Made by a program: the position numbers and the translations under genes. The notes beneath the pieces were generated by a model. That model was not told where the DNA came from. It ran no database searches and saw only the letters and a program-made list of their open reading frames with translations. Source: Salinicola avicenniae (GTDB lineage Bacteria > Pseudomonadota > Gammaproteobacteria > Pseudomonadales > Halomonadaceae). Taken from it: DNA of 64,000 bases. Where the stretch lies: NCBI RefSeq assembly GCF_023736115.1, contig NZ_JAKQZC010000001.1, forward strand, positions 62,001-126,000, given 5' to 3'. This document shows positions 23,839-33,791 of the stretch, piece after piece (the stretch's first letter is position 1; every line of letters begins with the position of its first letter).

Positions 23839-25476
23839 ATGAGCCACAATATCGACAATGTCACTTCGCCGCCGGCCGGAAGCGAAGGCGGGTCGGCGCC
23901 CCGCCGCCATCCGCGCTACTTCTCGCCAGGACAGATGGTAGTCAATGTCATCGTCTGCGTACTCGGCGCCATCATCGGCCTCGAGCTGATCACTCGCGTC
24001 GGGATCACGCCCAACACGTCGATCATCGGCGCGCTGATCGCCATCCTGCTCTCCTATATTCCGCTGCGTCTGTTCCGCAGTTACCGCTCGCTCGAGCGCC
24101 AGACCCTGGTGCAGACGACCATTTCCGGCGCCACCTTCTCGGCCGCCAACGGCCTGTTGCTGCCGCTGGCGATTCCGTTCCTGATGGGCGAGCCGGACAT
24201 GCTGATCCCGATGCTCGTGGGGGCCGCGCTGGCGGTGATCACCGATGCTTCGATCCTCTACTTCTCGTTCGACAGCAAGATCTTCTCCGCTCGCTCGGCC
24301 TGGCCGCCGGGCCTGGCGACGGCGGAAGCGCTCAAAGCCGCCGCCAACAAAGGCCGCAACGCGCTGATTCTGCTGGTCGGCATGGTTGGCGGCGTGGTCG
24401 GCAAGTCGTTCGGCATTCCCGCCGACATGTTCGGCATCGCCTGGATCGCCAATGTCTTCGCCATGTGTGCGCTGGGCCTCGGCCTGATTCTGCGCGGCTA
24501 CTCGGAACAGCTGTTCGGTTTCGACATCGCCACCGCCTACATTCCGCACGGCATCATGATCGGTGCCGGCCTGGTGGCGCTGGTCCAGATTCTCCTGCTG
24601 ATGCGTCGCGACCGCCGCCAGAAGGAAGACGACGGCGAATCGACCCAGCGCCCGACGCGCTCTGCCCTGCAGATGCGCAAGGCGATGTTCTCGGGCTTCG
24701 GTGTCTACCTGATCATCGCGCTGATTCTGGCACTCGGCACCGGCGTCTATACCGGCATGTCGATGGGCATGCTGATCGGCTGGCTGGTCTTCGCGGCGCT
24801 GGCGGCCATGGCCTCCGAGCTGATCGTGGGTATCGCGGCGATGCACTCCGGCTGGTTCCCGTCCTTCGCCACCGCGTTGATCTTCCTGGTTATCGGCATG
24901 CTGCTCGGCTTCCCGCCGACCGCGCTCGGTGTGCTGGTCGCCTTTACCGTCGCCACCGGCCCAGCCTTCGCCGACATGGCCTATGACCTCAAAGCCGGCT
25001 GGACCATTCGTGGCGAAGGCGAAGACGAAGCCTACGAAATGGACGGCCGTCGCCAGCAGTACTTCGCGGAACTGTTCAGCTTCGGGGTGGCGATCGTGAT
25101 CGTCGCGTTCGCCTTCCAGGCCTACTTCGCCGCCGACCTGGTGCCGCCGGTCGCGCGCGTCTACGTCGCCACCATCGACGCCGGCGCCAGCCTGGAAGTC
25201 GCCAAGCAACTGTTGATCTGGGGCATCGTCGGCGCCCTGATCCAGGCCATCGGCGGCATCTCGCGCCAGATCGGCGTGCTGCTGGCCACCGGCCTGCTGA
25301 TCACCTCGCCGATTGCCGGCATCGTGATCTATATCGCGTTGCTGATCCGCTGGCTGGTGGTGAAGCGCTTCGGCACCGCAGGCGGTCAGAAGCTCTACGT
25401 GCTCGGTGCCGGCTTCATTACCGGGTCGGCACTCTACAGCTTCTTCTCCTCGACCCTGAAGCTGGGCTCGAAATAA
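23839..25476 (+). CDS. OPT family oligopeptide transporter
   Basis: A 545-residue polytopic membrane protein of the OPT (oligopeptide/YSL) family. A short polar N-terminus is followed by about 14 hydrophobic segments; typical features are TTISGATFSAANGLLLPLAIPFL near 94-116, SARSAWPPGLATAEAL and GPAFADMAYDLKAGW near 374-388. OPT proteins import small peptides or metal chelates. It is flanked by peptidase and racemase genes on the same strand, consistent with uptake of a short acidic peptide. A strong hairpin follows it. Confidence 0.88.
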   Translation: MSHNIDNVTSPPAGSEGGSAPRRHPRYFSPGQMVVNVIVCVLGAIIGLELITRVGITPNTSIIGALIAILLSYIPLRLFRSYRSLERQTLVQTTISGATFSAANGLLLPLAIPFLMGEPDMLIPMLVGAALAVITDASILYFSFDSKIFSARSAWPPGLATAEALKAAANKGRNALILLVGMVGGVVGKSFGIPADMFGIAWIANVFAMCALGLGLILRGYSEQLFGFDIATAYIPHGIMIGAGLVALVQILLLMRRDRRQKEDDGESTQRPTRSALQMRKAMFSGFGVYLIIALILALGTGVYTGMSMGMLIGWLVFAALAAMASELIVGIAAMHSGWFPSFATALIFLVIGMLLGFPPTALGVLVAFTVATGPAFADMAYDLKAGWTIRGEGEDEAYEMDGRRQQYFAELFSFGVAIVIVAFAFQAYFAADLVPPVARVYVATIDAGASLEVAKQLLIWGIVGALIQAIGGISRQIGVLLATGLLITSPIAGIVIYIALLIRWLVVKRFGTAGGQKLYVLGAGFITGSALYSFFSSTLKLGSK

Positions 25477-25504
25477 GCTGGGATCGCATGATCCCTCGAC
25501 CATG

Positions 25505-25540
25505 ACCGAGAGGGCGCCGACCGGGCGCCCTCTCGGTTTC
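25505..25540 (+). terminator. Long GC-rich hairpin after the OPT gene
   Basis: ACCGAGAGGGCGCC (25505-25518) pairs with GGCGCCCTCTCGGT (25524-25537) over a 5-nt loop, then TTTCC. The 14-bp perfect stem suggests termination or attenuation before the peptidase E gene; the T-tract is short. Confidence 0.6.
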
Positions 25541-25608
25541 CGACCCGCTCGCGTCGCTGCCCCCGTTACCTCATCCGCGCAACCCAGCGCCCGTCTGTGG
25601 AGAGTCCC

Positions 25609-26340
25609 ATGTCACGTCTTCTTCTTCTCAGCAGTTCCCGCGCCGGCACCACCGGCTATCTCGACCACGCCCAGCCCCTGATCGCCGACTTCCTCGGCGC
25701 CAACCCGACGCCGGTCAAGCGCGTGCTGTTTATCCCCTACGCCGGTGCCGGCAAGACGTTCGACGCCTATCTCGAGCAGGTGCGGCCAGCATTCGCCGCC
25801 ATCGGGCTCGCGGTCGAAGGCATTCACCAGGCTGCCGATCCCCGCGCGGCGGTGCGCGAGGCCGAAGCCATCGCCGTTGGCGGCGGCAATACCTTCGCCC
25901 TGGTCAAGCGACTCTATGACGCCGACGTGCTGGATGCGATCCGCGAGCGTGTGGCCGCCGGTGTGCCCTATCTTGGCTGGAGCGCCGGCTCGAACATCGC
26001 CGGCCCGACGCTGTGCACCACCAACGACATGCCGATCGTCGAGCCGCCGAGCTTCACCACGCTCGGGCTGGTGCCGTTCCAGATCAACCCGCACTTCCTA
26101 TCAGGCAAGCCCGCCGGCCACAACGGCGAGAGCCGCGAGGAGCGGCTGGCGGAGTATCTGGCACTCAATCCGGGCGCACTGGTGGTGGCGCTACGCGAAG
26201 GCACGGCGCTGCGCCGCGAAGGCGATGCCCTCACGCTGGTCGGCGAACTCGACGGCGTGACCTTCACCACGGCGGGCGAGCAGCCGATCGCGACCGGCAG
26301 CCGGCTGGATGCGCTACTGGCGACAGGAACGCCCGCATGA
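25609..26340 (+). CDS. pepE: Dipeptidase E (alpha-aspartyl dipeptidase, S51)
   Basis: A 243-residue S51 serine peptidase: LLLLSSSRAG at the start, VLFIPYAGA, AIAVGGGNTFALVKRL near 87-102, and the nucleophile elbow GWSAGSN (Ser near residue 125). Then DMPIVEPPSF and a QINPHF His region. Dipeptidase E hydrolyses Asp-X dipeptides in the cytosol. The start ATG 25609 has GGAG just upstream. The stop overlaps the next start (ATGA). Next to an OPT importer and an Asp/Glu racemase it points to a pathway that takes up an aspartyl peptide and releases Asp. Confidence 0.88.
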   Translation: MSRLLLLSSSRAGTTGYLDHAQPLIADFLGANPTPVKRVLFIPYAGAGKTFDAYLEQVRPAFAAIGLAVEGIHQAADPRAAVREAEAIAVGGGNTFALVKRLYDADVLDAIRERVAAGVPYLGWSAGSNIAGPTLCTTNDMPIVEPPSFTTLGLVPFQINPHFLSGKPAGHNGESREERLAEYLALNPGALVVALREGTALRREGDALTLVGELDGVTFTTAGEQPIATGSRLDALLATGTPA

Positions 26341-26993
26341 AGCGCATCGGGATTCTGCGCGTGGTGACCAGCGGGGATCGCTCCTTTCTCGAACACCATC
26401 AGCGCCTGATCCAGGCCCATCTCGCGGACACCGCCCCTGGGCTGACATTCGAAACCCGCTGCCTGCCCGATCAGCCCAACGGCATCCACAATGCCGCCAC
26501 GCTGGCCCATGCGTTGCCGCAGATCGAGGCTATCGCGCGCGACTGGGCCCCGGCGCTCGACGGTTTGATCGTCAGCTGTGCCGCCGACCCCGGGCTCAAG
26601 AAGCTGAGGGCGACGCTGTCGATCCCGGTCGTCGGTGCTGGCGAGGCGTGCTGCGAGGTCGCGCGTCGCCATGGCGAGCGTGTCGGCGCCATCGGCATCG
26701 AAGCCGATGCACCGCCGGTCTTCCATGCCCGGCTCGGCGACCGGCTGATGCGCTATCGCCAACCCGACGGTGTCGCCTGCACGCACGACATCCATACCGA
26801 TGCGGGCAAGCTGGCCATCATCGCCGCGGTCCGGGCGCTGGAGGCCGAGGGTGCCAATGTCATCGCGCTCGCCTGCACCGGCATGGCCACGACCGATGTC
26901 GCCGCCCTGGTCACGCCCTATATCGACCTGCCGGTGATCAACCCGGTGCTGGCCGCGGGCGACGTGATGGCACGTCGGCTCACCTCGAGTTAA
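26337..26993 (+). CDS. Asp/Glu/hydantoin racemase family protein
   Basis: A 218-residue protein of the Asp/Glu racemase superfamily. The first catalytic-type Cys is in DGLIVSCAADPGLKKLR near 79-95, the second in VIALACTGMAT near 178-188, the paired-Cys pattern of cofactor-independent racemases. It overlaps the peptidase E gene by 4 nt. Likely substrates are aspartate, glutamate or a hydantoin; with peptidase E upstream, conversion between D- and L-aspartate is attractive but inferred. Confidence 0.85.
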   Translation: MKRIGILRVVTSGDRSFLEHHQRLIQAHLADTAPGLTFETRCLPDQPNGIHNAATLAHALPQIEAIARDWAPALDGLIVSCAADPGLKKLRATLSIPVVGAGEACCEVARRHGERVGAIGIEADAPPVFHARLGDRLMRYRQPDGVACTHDIHTDAGKLAIIAAVRALEAEGANVIALACTGMATTDVAALVTPYIDLPVINPVLAAGDVMARRLTSS

Positions 26994-27018
26994 GCCTCCT
27001 GTTCATTAAGCCTCCTGT

Positions 27019-28173
27019 TCAGGCCGACGCGGCCTGAACGGGCGCATCGGCATCTACCGCCGTACGGATCCGCGCTTCACTCTCGGGGTCGAACGCCACC
27101 ATGCGCGAGACATCGAAAGCGAAGCGGGTGTCCTCTCCCGGCTGCGGCGGTGAACCGGGGCGCATACGCGCGTTGACGCTGATGCCGCCGAGGCGGGTCA
27201 CCACGTAGAGATCGGCGCCGGTCGGCTCCACCAGCTCGACCTCGAGATCGGCCTCGAAGATCTCGCCTCCGTCACGGTTGGCGCTGGTCGGGTCGGTAAT
27301 CGCCTCCGGGCGCAGCCCGAGCATCACCTGACGGTTACACCAGCCCTCGAGCGCCTCGCGGTCGCGCACGATGGGCAGCGCGAGCGTGGTCTCGCCGGCC
27401 TCGACGAGCGCTACCAGCTTCCCGTCCCTGTCGGCAATCCGCGCCGGCACCAGATTCATCGACGGCGACCCCATGAACCCCGCCACGAACAGGTTGTTGG
27501 GGTCATCATAGACCGCCTGCGGCGTGCCCAGCTGCTGCAGCTCTCCGCCGCGCATCACCGCGATGCGGGTCGCCAGCGTCATCGCCTCGATCTGGTCGTG
27601 GGTCACGTAGACGATGGTGGTGCCCAGGCGCTGGTGGAGCTGCTTGATCTCGGTGCGCATGTCGACCCGCAGCTTGGCGTCGAGATTCGACAGCGGCTCG
27701 TCGAACAGGAATAGCTGCGGATCGCGTACCAGCGCGCGCCCCATGGCAACCCGCTGGCGCTGCCCCCCGGAGAGCTGCCCCGGCTTGCGCGACAACAGAT
27801 TCTCGATCTGCAACAGCTCGGCGACGCGCTGGATCGCCGCGCGCCGCTCCGCCTTCGGCACCTTGCGCATCTCCAGACCGAAACCGATGTTGCCCGCCAC
27901 GCTCATGCTCGGGTAGAGCGCATAGGACTGAAACACCATGGCGATGTCGCGCCGCGAGGGGTGCAGCTCGTTGATCCGGCGGCCGTCGAGACGCAGCTCG
28001 CCCTCGCTGATCGTGTCGAGTCCGGCGATCATGTTCAGCAGGGTCGACTTGCCGCAGCCGGAGGGGCCGACCAGCACCAGGAAGTCGCCCTTGTCGATCT
28101 CGATGTCGATCCCCTTGAGCACGTGGGTCTCGCCGAAATGCTTGTGAACGTCATCAATGTGCAGAAAGCTCAT
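27019..28173 (-). CDS. Sugar ABC transporter ATP-binding protein (MalK/UgpC/GtsD type)
   Basis: A 384-residue ABC ATPase with a C-terminal regulatory (TOBE) domain: Walker A GPSGCGKST near 37-45, signature LSGGQRQRVAMGRAL near 136-150, Walker B QLFLFDEPLSNLD, H-loop YVTHD, then MRGGELQQLGTPQAVYDDP and LGLRPEAI. It is the last gene of the sugar importer operon, 6 nt after the permease stop. Such ATPases can serve several sugar importers. Confidence 0.9.
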   Translation of the reverse strand: MSFLHIDDVHKHFGETHVLKGIDIEIDKGDFLVLVGPSGCGKSTLLNMIAGLDTISEGELRLDGRRINELHPSRRDIAMVFQSYALYPSMSVAGNIGFGLEMRKVPKAERRAAIQRVAELLQIENLLSRKPGQLSGGQRQRVAMGRALVRDPQLFLFDEPLSNLDAKLRVDMRTEIKQLHQRLGTTIVYVTHDQIEAMTLATRIAVMRGGELQQLGTPQAVYDDPNNLFVAGFMGSPSMNLVPARIADRDGKLVALVEAGETTLALPIVRDREALEGWCNRQVMLGLRPEAITDPTSANRDGGEIFEADLEVELVEPTGADLYVVTRLGGISVNARMRPGSPPQPGEDTRFAFDVSRMVAFDPESEARIRTAVDADAPVQAASA

Positions 28174-28179
28174 GGATTC

Positions 28180-29055
28180 TCAGCCCTTGACGGATCCCGA
28201 CATCAGACCCCGTAGAAAGTATTTCCCCGCCAGGATGTAGACGATCAGCGTCGGCACCGCCGCGACCATCGCCGCCGCCATGTTGACGTTGTAGGCCTTC
28301 ACGCCGGTGGAGCTGTTGACCAGGTTGTTGAGCGCCACGGTGATCGGCGCGCTGTCGCCGGAGGCAAACGACACGCCGAACAGGAAGTCGTTCCAGACGT
28401 TGGTGAACTGCCAGATCACCGTGACCACGATGATCGGCACGGACGCCGGCAGCAGGATGCGGAAGAAGATCCGGAAGAAGCCGGCACCGTCGAGCTGCGC
28501 GGCGCGCACCAGCTCATCGGGGAAACTGGCGTAGAAATTGCGGAAAAACAGCGTGGTGAAGCCGATTCCATAGACGATATGCACCAGCACCAGCCCGCTC
28601 GTGCTGTTGGCCAGATGCAGGATGCCGAGCACCCGCGCCATCGGCAGCAGGATGATCTGAAACGGGATGAAGCAGCTGAACAGGATCAGACCGAAGACAA
28701 TCTTGTGGCCGCGAAAACGCCACTTGGTCAGCACGTAGCCGTTGAACGCGCCCAGCAGACCGGAAATCAGCACTGCCGGCACCACGATCTGGATGCTGTT
28801 GAAGAAGTAGCCCTTCACCCCGCTGCACTCCAGCCCGATGCAGGCGCTGCCCCACGCCTCGCGCCAGGGTGCGGCCGTCCACTCGCGAGGCAGGGCCAGC
28901 ATGTTGCCCTGCTGGATCTCGGCCAGCGTCTTGAACGAGGTGGTCAGCATCACGTAGAGCGGTAGCAGATAGAGCACCGCGAAGAACAGCAGAATGGCGT
29001 AGAGCAGCATGCGGGCAGGCGTGAACCGCCGGGCGGCTGGCGTCGCGGCACTCAT
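28180..29055 (-). CDS. Sugar ABC transporter permease 2 (MalG/GtsC type)
   Basis: A 291-residue inner-membrane permease: hydrophobic MLLYAILLFFAVLYLLPLYVM near 16-36, the ALPREW region typical of the group, GFGLILFSCFIPFQ-like helices, and the EAA loop EL(V)RAAQLDGAGFFRIFFRILLPAS near 192-214. The ATG at 29055 overlaps the stop of permease 1. The frame is open far upstream, but only inside the neighbouring gene, so that extension is discarded. Confidence 0.9.
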   Translation of the reverse strand: MSAATPAARRFTPARMLLYAILLFFAVLYLLPLYVMLTTSFKTLAEIQQGNMLALPREWTAAPWREAWGSACIGLECSGVKGYFFNSIQIVVPAVLISGLLGAFNGYVLTKWRFRGHKIVFGLILFSCFIPFQIILLPMARVLGILHLANSTSGLVLVHIVYGIGFTTLFFRNFYASFPDELVRAAQLDGAGFFRIFFRILLPASVPIIVVTVIWQFTNVWNDFLFGVSFASGDSAPITVALNNLVNSSTGVKAYNVNMAAAMVAAVPTLIVYILAGKYFLRGLMSGSVKG

Positions 29056-29957
29056 GAGCGTGGCTCCCGCAGTTCGGAATAGAGATAGGGAATGATCAGC
29101 GCCGCGATCACCGCGAGCATGAAGACCGCGCTGGCCGCGGCGATGCCCATCTCGTTGCGCGAGAAGGCGTAGGAGTACATGAAGGTCGCCGGCACGGCGG
29201 TGGCATTGCCCGGCCCACCGCCCGTCATGGCGACGATCAGGTCGAAGCTCTTGATCGCCAGATGCGCGAGCACCACCACGGCGCTCAGGAATACCGGGCG
29301 CAGCTGGGGAATGATGATCCGCAGGTAGATCTTCCACGCCGGCGCGCCATCGATCTGCGCGGCCTTGATCATCTCGCCGTCGATGCCCCGGAGTCCGGCC
29401 AGGAACATCGCCATGATGAAGCCGGTGGCCTGCCACACCGCGGCGATCACCACGGTGTAGATCGCCATGTTCGAATCGATCAGCCAATTGAAGCTGAAGC
29501 TCTCCCAACCCAGCGCCTGGACCGTCTTCTCCAGCCCCAGCCCGGGGTTGAGAAACCACTGCCAGGCGGTACCGGTGACGATGAACGACAGCGCCATCGG
29601 ATAGAGATAGACGGTGCGTAGCGCGCCCTCGGCGCGGATGCGCTGATCCAGCAGAATCGCCAGCAGTAGCCCCAGTAGCGTACAGCTGACGATGTAGAGC
29701 AGCCCGAACACCCAGATATTGTGCAGCGCGATGCCCCAGGTCCAGGAGCCCCACAGGCGCGACCACTGGCGCAGGCCGGCCCAGGTATATTCAGGCAGCA
29801 TGCCGGAGTTGCTGAACGAGATGTAACTGGTCCAGGCGATGAAGCCGTAGACGAAAAACAGGATCAGCACGCAGGAGGGCGACAGCACCAGCTTGGGCAG
29901 CCAGCGCTGCAGTCGCTCCCGCGCGCCCTTGCCGGGTGGCGCAGCGGTATCGGACAT
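29052..29957 (-). CDS. Sugar ABC transporter permease 1 (MalF/GtsB type)
   Basis: A 301-residue permease: VLSPSCVLILFFVYGFIAWTSY first helix, WQWFLNPGLGLEKTVQALGW, and the EAA loop EMIKAAQIDGAPAWKIYLRIIIPQ near 195-218. The size and the short periplasmic loop fit GtsB (about 300 aa) better than MalF (about 510 aa). It overlaps permease 2 by 4 nt. Confidence 0.9.
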   Translation of the reverse strand: MSDTAAPPGKGARERLQRWLPKLVLSPSCVLILFFVYGFIAWTSYISFSNSGMLPEYTWAGLRQWSRLWGSWTWGIALHNIWVFGLLYIVSCTLLGLLLAILLDQRIRAEGALRTVYLYPMALSFIVTGTAWQWFLNPGLGLEKTVQALGWESFSFNWLIDSNMAIYTVVIAAVWQATGFIMAMFLAGLRGIDGEMIKAAQIDGAPAWKIYLRIIIPQLRPVFLSAVVVLAHLAIKSFDLIVAMTGGGPGNATAVPATFMYSYAFSRNEMGIAAASAVFMLAVIAALIIPYLYSELREPRS

Positions 29958-30017
29958 CGTGACCTCGGTGCAGGGGGTCGATAAGCAGAGCGTCGAGACA
30001 TAGCCGTCGATTCAGGC

Positions 30018-30047
30018 GCCGGGCTCCGCCCGATGGCGGGGCCCGGC
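30018..30047 (-). terminator. Large hairpin between sugar-binding protein and permease genes
   Basis: GCCGGGC (30018-30024) pairs with GCCCGGC (30041-30047), and TCCGCC with GGCGGG inside, leaving a 4-nt loop. No T-tract. In mal-type operons a hairpin here limits permease expression and protects the binding-protein mRNA. Confidence 0.55.
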
Positions 30048-30067
30048 ACCAGGAGCGCGCCCCAGGG

Positions 30068-31351
30068 TCAGGAGGTCGCGCCGCGGATGGCCATCGCCAA
30101 CTGCTCGGCCGCGACATCACTCGGCATGTCGCTGTTGACGAACGAGGCGACAATATCGAACACGGCATTCTTGACCGAGGCCGGCGCGGCGTAGCCATGG
30201 GCGAGACTGCCCATCAGCGTGTCGTGTTCGGCGGCCGACTGCACCTGGGCGTAGCCGCGCTGGGCGCAGGCATCGAGCGGGCCGGCATCGAGATCCGTGC
30301 GCGCCGGTACCGAGCCCTTGATCTGGCTGAAGGCGATCTGGAAATCGGGCGAGCCGATGATGCGGGCCATGGTGTGCTGCATCTGCTGCTGCTGCGCGTT
30401 TCCGGTGTCGAACATGATCATCAGATCGCTGTTGAACGTCACCGCGTCCTGCGTGCCTGGCGTGCGGAAGCACATGAAGTCCTCGTCGGCCTGCAGTCCG
30501 GCGTTGATGAATTCGCCCTTCGCCCAGTCACCCATGATCTGGTAGAGCGCATCGCCGTTGATCACCATCGCCGTCGCCAGGTTCCAGTCACGTCCGGGTG
30601 AGTTGTCATCCTTGAACGCGAGCAGCTCACGGAAGTTGTCGAAGGTCTCGATCATGGTGTCGGAATCGAGCGCCTCGGGGTCGAGGTCGATCAGCGAGCT
30701 CCGGTAGAAATCGGCACCACCGGTGGCGAGCACGACGTTCTCGAATACCGTCGTGTCCTGCCATGACTGGCCGCCGTAGGCGAGCCCGGTGTAGCCCGCC
30801 TCCTGCGCCGTCTCGAGCGAGGCGATGAAGGCGTCCCAGCTCTCCGGCTGCTCGATGCCGAGCTCATCCATTATCGCCTTGTTCGCCCACACCCAGTTGG
30901 TCGAGTGCACCTCGAACGGGGCCGAGATCCAGTGGCCGTCATACTTGGCGAACGCCTGAATGGCCGCGGGAAAGACGTCGTCCCACCCTTCCGACTGCGC
31001 CACCTCGTCGAGATTGGCAAGGGCATCCCGTTCCGCCCAGTCTCGCGCGTCGTACCCCAGCACCTGAGCCGCCGTCGGCGGATTGCCGGAGGTGATCCGC
31101 GAGCGCAGCACGGCCATGGCATTGGTGCCGGCACCACCGGCGACCGGCATGTTGCGCCAGCCGATGTTCTCTTCGGCGAGCCCATCCTTCAGCGCCCCCA
31201 GCGCCTTGGCCTCGCCGCCGGAGGTCCACCAGTTGAGGACCTCGACCTCGCCGCCGTCCTGCGCGTGAGCGCCGACGGCCACACCGAGCGCCAGCGGAAG
31301 CACCGCGTAACGCAGCCATTCAAGAGGGGTTCTTGTCATCTTGGCGTACAT
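30068..31351 (-). CDS. Sugar ABC transporter periplasmic binding protein (GtsA-like)
   Basis: A 427-residue extracellular solute-binding protein with a signal peptide ending VGAHAQD near residue 32. The mature part starts VEVLNWWTSGGEAKAL, then MAVLRSRITSGNPPTAAQ, WVWANKAIMDELGI, GGQSWQDTTVFENVVL near 191-206, and INGDALYQIMGDWAKGEF. This pattern is that of the glucose/mannose binding protein GtsA of pseudomonads rather than MalE. First gene of the importer operon; divergent from lamB. Glucose or a related hexose is the likely ligand. Confidence 0.87.
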   Translation of the reverse strand: MYAKMTRTPLEWLRYAVLPLALGVAVGAHAQDGGEVEVLNWWTSGGEAKALGALKDGLAEENIGWRNMPVAGGAGTNAMAVLRSRITSGNPPTAAQVLGYDARDWAERDALANLDEVAQSEGWDDVFPAAIQAFAKYDGHWISAPFEVHSTNWVWANKAIMDELGIEQPESWDAFIASLETAQEAGYTGLAYGGQSWQDTTVFENVVLATGGADFYRSSLIDLDPEALDSDTMIETFDNFRELLAFKDDNSPGRDWNLATAMVINGDALYQIMGDWAKGEFINAGLQADEDFMCFRTPGTQDAVTFNSDLMIMFDTGNAQQQQMQHTMARIIGSPDFQIAFSQIKGSVPARTDLDAGPLDACAQRGYAQVQSAAEHDTLMGSLAHGYAAPASVKNAVFDIVASFVNSDMPSDVAAEQLAMAIRGATS

Positions 31352-31372
31352 TCCCGTGATCCTTTTGCGGTT

Positions 31373-31412
31373 CTACCTGCAGGTTGGTGGTGCTACCTGA
31401 AGGTTTGTGGTT
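31373..31412. repeat. Imperfect 20-bp tandem duplication upstream of the sugar importer
   Basis: CTACCTGCAGGTTGGTGGTG (31373-31392) is followed immediately by CTACCTGAAGGTTTGTGGTT (31393-31412), 17 of 20 identical. It begins 22 bp upstream of the binding-protein start, in its leader, and could be a tandem regulator site. Confidence 0.6.
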
Positions 31413-31934
31413 GAGCCTGGATGTCGATGGGCGGGGGCTGTTGCCGGTCGGCGGTGTTCGGTTCCCCACGGCGTTCGGGATTCGCATCGATTGATGGCCG
31501 GCCGCATGTCTTGCCAGACAACTGCGTCGAGATGAGAACCCAGACAGACGCGCCGCCATACCCTGCCAACAGCTCCAACGTTGGCGAACTATCACGCAGC
31601 GATTTATTTCCAACAATACAACGAAAGATTAACGCAACAACGGTTTTTGAATAATCGACAAGACAGGATCACGACACGGCCAAAACCTTGAATGACATTA
31701 GCGTTTGAATCCCTTGTTTTATTTATGATTTGCCGCAGCGGGAAAAAATTTCCTCGCCGTCACCAGATCACTTCCCCCCCTGACGCTCTCGCTATAAAAA
31801 AGCGAGAAATTTACGAATTGGCGGCAAGCGAAAACGTCATCAAGCCAAAAAGAAAACTCTTTATAAGCTTATTTATCAGCATCTTATTAGATAGTAAAAG
31901 GTTCTGACTAAGACCTTTGTAGCGCAATACCATG

Positions 31935-31955
31935 GTTGCAATGCAAGTTTGCAAC
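31935..31955. promoter_or_regulatory. Inverted repeat GTTGCAA-N7-TTGCAAC, possible operator
   Basis: Perfect 7-bp arms at 31935-31941 and 31949-31955 in the lamB/importer control region. A dimeric sugar-responsive regulator could bind here; the regulator is not in the window. Confidence 0.4.
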
Positions 31956-32154
31956 AATCTGGCAATACTGGCGCCGAAGCTTGCACCCCTTTCAAAAAAC
32001 AATCAAAGGGAATGAATAATGACAGCACAGTGCTCAGAAGTGTCATTGTCTTCATGGCATTATTTCACGGCCTTTCCACTGCTTTTCACTATTCGATGTG
32101 CCACTTCATGCCTGCGCCAGGACGATCTGTTGCCGCAGGCGTGCGTCGCACTTT

Positions 32155-32170
32155 TGTGACGTTCATCACG
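32155..32170 (+). promoter_or_regulatory. CRP-like site upstream of lamB
   Basis: TGTGA-CGTTCA-TCACG matches 9 of 10 conserved bases of the CRP consensus TGTGA-N6-TCACA and lies 161 bp before the lamB start. CRP control of maltoporin genes is known in enterobacteria; here it is a sequence match only. Confidence 0.5.
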
Positions 32171-32312
32171 TCACGGGAACGCGTTCGCGACTGATTCGTC
32201 AGCATGAAAAACCTCATCAGGACCGTCGATCGACACGACGTGTACACGCCGTGCCGTCGGGGCGATGCAAGGCGCCTTGTTCGACGAGCTCCCGACGACA
32301 ATCCGTCAATGA

Positions 32313-33692
<1,380 letters not shown>

Positions 33693-33733
33693 TCGCCCGA
33701 CGTTTTCAGGTTCGCTCTGTTTCGATCCTTCGG

Positions 33734-33766
33734 GCTCCGGCGCCCTTACCGCGCCGGGGCCGTTTT
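33734..33766 (+). terminator. Hairpin with TTTT between lamB and malM
   Basis: GCTCCGGCGC (33734-33743) pairs with GCGCCGGGGC (33751-33760), with one G-T pair, and is followed by CGTTTT. It probably lowers malM expression relative to lamB. Confidence 0.6.
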
Positions 33767-33791
33767 CATGATCTCCCGCAGGAGTTGATGC

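Noticed and set aside
23050-25503. Open 817-codon frame on the minus strand across the OPT transporter
   Set aside because: It is antisense to a clear OPT gene and its neighbour. Its product is low-complexity (Asp, His, Gln, Arg-rich), as expected of the shadow of a high-GC gene.
31692-31907. Short frames of 60-80 codons in the lamB control region
   Set aside because: No ribosome sites, no recognisable family, and composition typical of AT-rich noncoding DNA.
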